This document shows, in pieces, positions 58,300 through 64,000 of a DNA stretch of 64,000 bases. The stretch is from positions 15,998,001 to 16,062,000 of the forward strand of contig NC_063260.1 in NCBI RefSeq assembly GCF_019578655.1, in the 5' to 3' direction. A model generated the notes under the pieces. The model searched no databases. It had not been told where the DNA came from and was given only the letters and a program-made list of their open reading frames with translations. Both the position numbers and the translations under genes were made by a program. The DNA is from Ricinus communis (lineage: Eukaryota > Streptophyta > Magnoliopsida > Malpighiales > Euphorbiaceae). The first letter of the stretch is position 1. Each line of letters starts with the position of its first letter.

Positions 58300-60436
58300 C
58301 TTAAGAGCACCACATCTAGCATCAATATGGGATGCGCCTCAGATGCAGTACCCGTGGAGGAGCCCGAAACATGTGAAGGCCTAGGCTTTAGATGCACGAT
58401 CAGTGGGGGTGTGCGGCGAATGAGTTGTGACATGACAACCAAATAAGTAATTAAGCAAAGTAAAGAAAATGAAAAGTCAAGAACAAACCTGAGCCATGAT
58501 GTCATCGCTAAGAGGCACCTGCCCAAGTAACTGAGGATTGAAGGAGGTATAGTCCGTCGTTTGGGACCGGATAGTGAGGTCCTCGAAGTCGTTGAATCCC
58601 TCCAAACTTCTGGTCAGCTCCTCACCCACAAGATTAACAATCCAAAATATGAAAATAGGGGGAGATAACGAAACTCAGCACCTATTAGGTCCCTCTCTCC
58701 CAGCCATATATCCTATCACCTAGAACTAGGCTTGACAAGTGGGGCTAACTAGGAGAACCCTCTTGTGATCAAGATCCACGGAAAAGAGCATTTAAGGATC
58801 CTAATGGCGAGGCTAGCCAGTCGTTATGAATCTGCAAAATTGCAAAGGTAAGTAACTAAAGCTTGTAAAACATAGATGTAACTAATTAATTTTCTTTTTA
58901 CCTTATCCTAGATCACGAAGTTGATCCATATACGATGCACATAGACCTATGCCCATTCCAAAGGGACGCTACTGGTTGAGCCCTAATAACTCAATCATGG
59001 GAAGGCTCAAGAAGTACTGATAGGCTGTGAGCCCACCAGAAGGCCAAGCTCCAAGGCCCAAACCTGTAAAACAAGAGTCAGGAGTTGCTACGCAGCATAA
59101 AATGAAGAAATCAGAATGGATAGGACTTACATGAACCATATTCTAGAAGCCTCAAATCCTCTTGCTCTATCGCACCGTCATGCCCATCTGGTGGTACAGG
59201 TAAGCAAGAGCCGCAGATCCCTAATTGAAAGAGGATACCTAGTCTAAATCCCATAAAAGGGCTAAGTAATGGAAGTTCAATGAATTCCTTGAGTCATTGA
59301 ACATGGTAGTCCCGAAAAGGTATACCAAGAAGCCCGAGTCATTTGATCCACCTCCTAAGCATTTCGAGGCATGAAGCCCCTGTACTAGAGAGGAATAATC
59401 TGATAAGCTAAGCACCATGTGCTCTTGCACACTGGGAAGAACCCAAGCAAGTCTGTGATATAATGCTCTCGAACATTAGAGTGCTGATCATGGATCGTGT
59501 CATCAAAAGGTACAAACGTACTTGCAAAATCTATCCTTGTAATAGCTACAAATAAAAGTGAAGAAAGTGTCAGCTCACCAACCAGAGTATGGAAGGTGTG
59601 TGTGGTGTTCATCCACCTCTTCAGTAGGGCATAGATTGAAGTGTGATCCGTTCTCTTGCTGACAAAAAAAAGTGTAGGAACGAATCAGTGGAATCTAGCG
59701 TCGCCGATCCTAGGCTGAACAGAGCTCGGTAGCTCGTCGAACCACTCACGAGCACTATAAAAATTTTCGATGAATCGGATCGATATAACATCACTTTGAA
59801 AGAGCATGAACGAAGGTATGTAAACACAACACACACATAAAGACCCCAAACAAGTGCGTAAATTGTTGATTTATTGTTATTTTATGTCAAAAAACCTAAA
59901 ACATCGATTTTTGGCCTCTACGCAACTGAATTGCCTTTATGGGTTAGGGCATGAATTTTTTTCTTAAAGTTTTGCAAAAATTTATGTGTTTTGAGCAAAT
60001 AACACTTATATTTAGTCTATAAGTCACAGGAAACAAGATTTAATGCAAGAAAAATTCCTCTTCAACAGCTGAAAACGCCTAGTGGGTATTCAATTGCGCC
60101 AAAAGAGGTATTTCCTCCCTTTTGACAAGCCCAAGGTAATTTTGGGTGTGTCTCGAAATTCTAAAACAAGAGGCAATCATTAAAAGATTGATTTTTTGGG
60201 TATGCTCTTTGATAAGCTAATATGGCAGTAAACTCCTCTGGCCTTAGATCCTATGGTCTCCTTTTCTTATAAAATGGTACCCATCTTCTAGGGGATGATG
60301 AACGAGATAAGGGAAAATCCTGCTTCATAATTTTATCTAGACGTGGTGTGGGTGATTGTGATCTATGCTTAGATTTAGGTGGTTATGGTGAAGGTGAAGA
60401 AGGAACATCATGTACCCGCTTTTCTTGAATGCTCAT
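58300..60436 (-). pseudogene. Plant mobile domain (PMD) protein remnant
   Basis: Minus-strand coding remnant of the PMD (aminotransferase-like plant mobile domain) family, known from MAIN/MAIL proteins and from transposable elements. Blocks occur in family order. TSIYALLKRWMNTTHTFH with GELTLS at 59560-59690 corresponds to the family text ALVERWRPETHTFHLPXGE. YITDLLG follows near 59455. LVYLFGTTMFNDS and YLALLWDLD lie near 59250-59330, then GSAALAYLYHQMG near 59180-59230. A possible intron (ATG/GTAAGT-like at about 59130) leads to AWPSGGLTAYQYFLSLPMIE near 59000-59050. A basic N-terminal part starts MSIQEKRVHDVPSSPSP at 60436. In-frame stops at several points mean no intact protein. Confidence 0.6.
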
Positions 60437-60500
60437 GGCTATTAGAGAGATAGGAAGAATGAAAGATATTAAATGGAAGATAGAGGAGGTCCTATTTATA
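60436..60500 (-). promoter_or_regulatory. TATA box and short leader before the PMD remnant
   Basis: On the minus strand TATAAATAG (60500-60492) lies 55 bases before the ATG at 60436, a normal plant promoter-to-start distance. It may be an internal promoter for the extra ORF, or chance in AT-rich DNA. Confidence 0.4.
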
Positions 60501-60849
60501 GAGCAACTCCTAAGAGACTTAGTCCTAATTGAATTTGATAGTGCTTATTGGAATAATATCAGGATTCTAGCTATCCTAGTAAAACTAAACTCTTATACAT
60601 TAAAGAAAAGGAAAAGAAAAGCAACTCTAGTACAATAACTAGTTTAATTCTAATTAACTAAAATCTAAAACCTTATGGGCCTTAATTGAATTGAAATGGG
60701 CTCAAACCTGTGAGAAACTAAACTAAAACCTAATAAGAGTAAGGAATGGGCTTAAATCCTTAGTCCTAAAATAAAAGAAAGCATGATCAACCAAAAAATA
60801 AAAATAACAGTAAAATCAATTAAAAAGGAAATAGTAGGTTGCCTCCTAC

Positions 60850-61411
60850 CAAGCGTTTCTTTATCTTCTTGTTAGCTAGACAAATTTGTATCAACTCACA
60901 TTGACTCGAGAAGTTGTAACAATTCTTTCCCTGAATGAAATTCTCCTCCAAAATATCATTTTAACCTATGGCCATTAACTTTGAAATCACCATTTTCAGT
61001 ATGAGTTAACTCAATTATTCCATATGGAAATATTTGCTTAACAATAAGTGGGCTTGACCAACATGACTTTTAACTTATCTGGAAAAAGTCAAAGTCTCGA
61101 GTTAGAAAAAGCACCTTATCTCTAGCTTGAAATTCTCTCCTTGGCTTAATCCTAGCATCATACCACTTCTTTGTGCATTCTTTGGTTAGATGGGCATTCT
61201 CATTTGCATGCAGCCTCCATTCATCCAATTCGTTAACCATAATTTTCTCTTCAAACCTATACTAGCTAGATCAAGATTAACTTGTTTAATTACCCAAAAA
61301 GATTTATGCTCAATTTCAATTAGTAGATGACAAGATTTTCCATAAATTAATCTATAAGGAGTAGTTCCTAGGGCTATTTTAAGTGCAATCTTGTAGGCCC
61401 ACATAGCATCA
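60850..61411 (-). pseudogene. Athila-like integrase C-terminal fragment
   Basis: Minus-strand fragment starting in AYKIALKIALGTTPYRLIYG and continuing KSCHLLIEIEHKSFWVIKQV. These match the integrase core end of Athila-type elements. After 61186 other frames give the usual C-terminal text (REFQARDKVLFF-like, LFPDKLK, FKVNGHRLK-like). It is cut at 61411 by element E. The GTAGGAGGCAACCTAC-like sequence at 60837-60850 is typical of the region just after coding in such elements. Confidence 0.78.
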
Positions 61412-62153
61412 TGTTAAGAACCTCTAAGGATTAGAACCACGAACCCTAATGATTATGAACCCGTGAATTACTATCTTAGAAACCCAAGAACAAATTAAGT
61501 TTCAAAACCCAAGAACAAATTAAGTTTCAAAACCCAAGAACCGCTTAAATCAGGTTGCAAGGTATGGTTGATCAAGATCAGAACCTAAAGAAAACTAAGT
61601 TCTTTAAACCCTAACCCTTAACACGCCACAAGGATAGATCAATTCCTTGATAAGTGGTTTATGCATTCAACAAGAATTCAAGAATTCAAGCAAATATGCA
61701 AAGGAAACAACTACTATAATTTTATCAAAATTCCCAATTTCCAAAACACAACTTAAGGGGCGTTTTTATAGCCACCTAACATAAGAAACCCTAGTAAAAC
61801 TATTAACCCTAGCTGCCACATAAGAAAAATAGGCAATAACATTGTTCTGAACTTAAATAAGAGATTTCAGCCCAAATATTAGCCCACATTAGTCTTCATG
61901 TATTTGGACTTGCAAAATATTAAATAAAGCCCATTCAGATGTGTCTTTACTTGGGCCTATCCTAGCATGACCAATTGGGCTTCCTTGACTAGTCCGATCT
62001 TGCATATAGCCAATTAAGGCTTCTTGTAGCTTCTTGGACCTTGACCTTGTAATTGGGCCTTGTAGCATGCTCAATGGATCCTTAGCTTTATCTTTGGTTT
62101 TCTTGTTGTCCTCTCCATCAAGTCCATCTTTAAGTTTGGCCATGTCCATATCA
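61412..62153 (-). repeat. Element E 3' LTR
   Basis: On the minus strand a strong purine tract AAAGAAGGAGGGAA (62154-62167) is followed by TGATATGG, the likely LTR start at 62153. The LTR ends CTTAACA at 61412. An alternative start is TGTCAAG at 62272. The partner copy is cut off at the window end before this point, so the choice is not settled. This copy has a 24-base tandem duplication at about 61487-61535 that the right copy lacks. Confidence 0.78.
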
Positions 62154-62266
62154 TTCCCTCCTTCTTTAGGATGATTCGTCCTCGAATCAAGTTGATCACC
62201 TTGCACTCTCTCATTTTCATGCATTTGTACTGATGTAGTTGGCATTATTACCTCCACTAGAACCAC
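61889..62266 (-). pseudogene. ORF across the element E purine tract into its LTR
   Basis: A 125-codon open frame on the minus strand. It contains QGDQLDSRTNHPKEGGNDMD, where KEGGND is encoded by the purine tract itself, and later GPITRSRSKKLQEALIGYMQ. Such endings are familiar from the C-termini of plant Ty3/gypsy polyproteins. The start codon given is only the first ATG; the frame is probably the tail of a longer ancestral pol. Without that pol it is unlikely to make a useful protein. Confidence 0.55.
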
Positions 62267-63390
62267 TTGACATGCTGCAATAAAAGTTAGTATGCAATAA
62301 TAATAAAAAAAAATAAATCAAGGAAATTAAGGACCTCACCAACACTCCCTCACGTGTTTACTCTCAATTAATGGGGATGGTCACTCGTGTTTCGCACAAT
62401 CAAGAATGATCACACAAGGCTGAAAACTCACACCACTCAGCTTGTTTTCAAGGATTCTTATGTGAATCAATAACCACACATCAAGTTATTTCACTATGCT
62501 TGCAATGCGCCAAGAATTATGATCTAAAAAGCTTAGTTGAGGCAAAACGCAAAGTCAAGAAAAAAAAAAGAAGGAACAGTAACAAGAACAAGTGTTTAAT
62601 GAATCAAAAACAATGAAGAACTCAAAAAGAATTAATGGGCATGTAAAAGGAACGAAAATAAGGTGAAAGAAACAAGAAATTAAGTTCAAGAACCAAGCAA
62701 TCAAGTTTCAACCCGAATGGAAATCTCTAACCAAACAACATTGGAAACAAGCTCAAGAACGAATTAAAACTTCAATTTGATGTATAAGACATGTAAGGAA
62801 CAGATTTAGGAAGTAAAAATCACAAAGAAGGTTGATCAAGAAAGAAGTTTACCTCTTTATGCTTTAAATGTGTCAAATCTGCCCAAACTCAAAAGACACA
62901 CAAAGAGGAGAATAAATAAAGGACAAAAACGAATTTAGAGCTGAATTAATTTAAATAAGATGGTATGTATAGGGCTCAGGTCATTGGAATTTAATGTCCC
63001 TTTGAATCTTCCCAAACAGCCACCAAATCCTTATTTATGTAGGATTGTGAAAATCTCCCTAAACCTTTTAACAACCCTAATATCTATGTAATCACCCCAA
63101 GAACAATGATTTCAACACCAAATACGTTTTTTCCACTAACAAAGACAATCAAACCAATCAGACCTATTCCTTTTTTTTTTCTTTTTTTTTGCTAATTCGG
63201 ATCTGATATTTTTCTTTTCTTGTTTCGTTTTTTTTTTTTTTTTGAATCAGAATCAAAAACTACAAGAATCAAGAACTAAACAATGTAGATCTCAAGAATA
63301 CCAAGAATACTTCAAGAACAATATCAAGAACTCAAGGAAAACAAACAATAACTTAAAGAAAAGGGATAAATAACTTTGATTTAAGAGCAA
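62168..63390 (-). other. Element E internal non-coding region
   Basis: Between purine tract and primer site, with no domain seen on either strand. It holds T/A-rich runs at 63170-63245 and recurrent CAAGAA repeats. It presumably carries leader and packaging sequence; that is inference. Confidence 0.6.
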
Positions 63391-63404
63391 AGCTCGATAC
63401 CAAA
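63391..63404 (-). other. Element E primer binding site
   Basis: The minus strand TTTGGTATCGAGC sits directly inside the right LTR. It is close to the 3' complement of initiator tRNA-Met (TGGTATCAGAGC), the common primer of chromoviruses and copia elements. Confidence 0.8.
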
Positions 63405-64000
63405 TGTTAAGAACCTCCAAGGATTTAAACGAAGAACCCTAATGATTATGAACCCGTGAATTACTATCTTAGAAACCCAAGAACAAATTAAGTTTCAAAA
63501 CCCAAGAACCGCTTAAATCGGGATTGCAAGGTATGGTTGATCAAGATCGGAACCTAAAGAAAACTAAGTTCTTTAAACCCTAACCCTTAACACGCCACAA
63601 GGATAGATCAATTCCTTGATAAGTGGTTTATGCATTCAACAAGAATTCAAGAATTCAAGCAAATATGCAAAGGAAACAACTACTATAATTTTATCAAAAT
63701 TCCCAATTTCCAAAACACAACTTAAGGGGCGTTTTTATAGCCACCTAACATAAGAAACCCTAGTAAAACTATTAACCCTAGCTGCCACATAAGAAAAATA
63801 GGCAATAACATTGTTCTGAACTTAAATAAGAGATTTCAGCCCAAATATTAGCCCACATTAGTCTTCATGTATTTGGACTTGCAAAATATTAAATAAAGCC
63901 CATTCAGATGTGTCTTTACTTGGGCCTATCCTAGCATGACCAATTGGGCTTCCTTGACTAGTCCGATCTTGCATATAGCCAATTAAGGCTTCTTGTAGCT
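63405..64000 (-). repeat. Element E 5' LTR, partial
   Basis: Near-identical to 61412-62028 apart from a few short differences at its start and the 24-base duplication present only in the left copy. It runs off the window end. Confidence 0.88.

Larger units (their letters stand above)
57389..61411 (-). mobile_element. Element D: decayed Ty3/gypsy element, 3' end with a PMD ORF
   Basis: Read on the minus strand there is an Athila-like integrase end (61411-60850), a non-coding gap and a plant-mobile-domain coding remnant (about 60436-58300). A purine tract (aggaagggt, about 58112-58120) and a likely 3' LTR (58111-57389) follow. The upstream pol, gag and 5' LTR must lie right of the window, beyond element E, which is inserted at 61412. 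Joining these parts into one element is inference from order and orientation; the LTR partner is not visible. Confidence 0.6.
61412..64000 (-). mobile_element. Element E: young non-autonomous LTR element, cut by window edge
   Basis: Two direct copies begin TGTTAAGAACCTC at 61412 and 63405 and stay near-identical to the window end. Left of the second copy the minus strand reads TTTGGTATCGAGC, one base off the tRNA-iMet primer site TGGTATCAGAGC. This sets the minus orientation and makes the right copy the 5' LTR. The inner part is only about 1.2 kb and has no gag, RT or integrase. Preserved sequence at the 3' end resembles the last residues of a Ty3/gypsy pol, so E is probably a large deletion derivative. 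It is inserted in element D. Confidence 0.85.

Overview
This is a plant nuclear window. One intron-rich gene lies between large blocks of nested LTR retrotransposons. The gene, its 42-exon structure and the Athila and Tekay/Del element types point to a eudicot. I cannot name the species from sequence alone; a Malpighiales-type genome is only a guess. There are no operons, CRISPR arrays or recognisable tRNA or rRNA genes.

Left block, 1-27003: a nest of LTR retrotransposons. The outermost is a minus-strand Athila-type Ty3/gypsy element (A), with its 5' LTR at 25589-27003. Its left part lies outside the window. Two elements have landed in A. Athila-type element B (minus, 13947-24156) split the A gag-protease region. 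A Tekay/Del-type chromovirus (plus) has its decayed pol at 1-3344 and its 3' LTR at 3345-11698, ending inside the A reverse transcriptase. A fourth element, C (plus, 4611-10664, target duplication taatg), sits inside that chromovirus LTR. C keeps gag-like coding but has no protease, polymerase or integrase.

Middle, 27004-57388: gene territory. An AT-rich upstream region holds a possible solo LTR, a foldback MITE-like sequence and palindromic W-box and ACGT-core sites. It leads into a callose synthase gene of the CalS7/GSL7 type, plus strand, coding 30859-55848. I traced all 42 coding exons by splice sites and reading phase. The joined frame is open for 1914 codons, so the gene looks functional. 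Intron 15 uses a GC donor. Introns 24 and 25 carry tandem duplications and intron 27 holds a foldback element. A 60-codon upstream ORF overlaps the main start codon.

Right block, 57389-64000: a decayed minus-strand Ty3/gypsy element (D). It has an Athila-like integrase end (60850-61411), then a plant-mobile-domain (PMD) coding remnant with its own TATA box, a purine tract and a likely 3' LTR (57389-58111). A young non-autonomous minus-strand element (E, 61412 to past the window end) is inserted in D. E has near-identical LTRs and a tRNA-iMet-type primer site, with an open frame running across its purine tract into the LTR.

Only the callose synthase appears to be a working host gene. The rest is retrotransposon at different stages of decay. 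Several LTR pairs are near-identical in long stretches but differ completely in short GC-rich islands. This could be biological or an assembly artefact, so the apparent frameshifts in the repeats should be read with caution.
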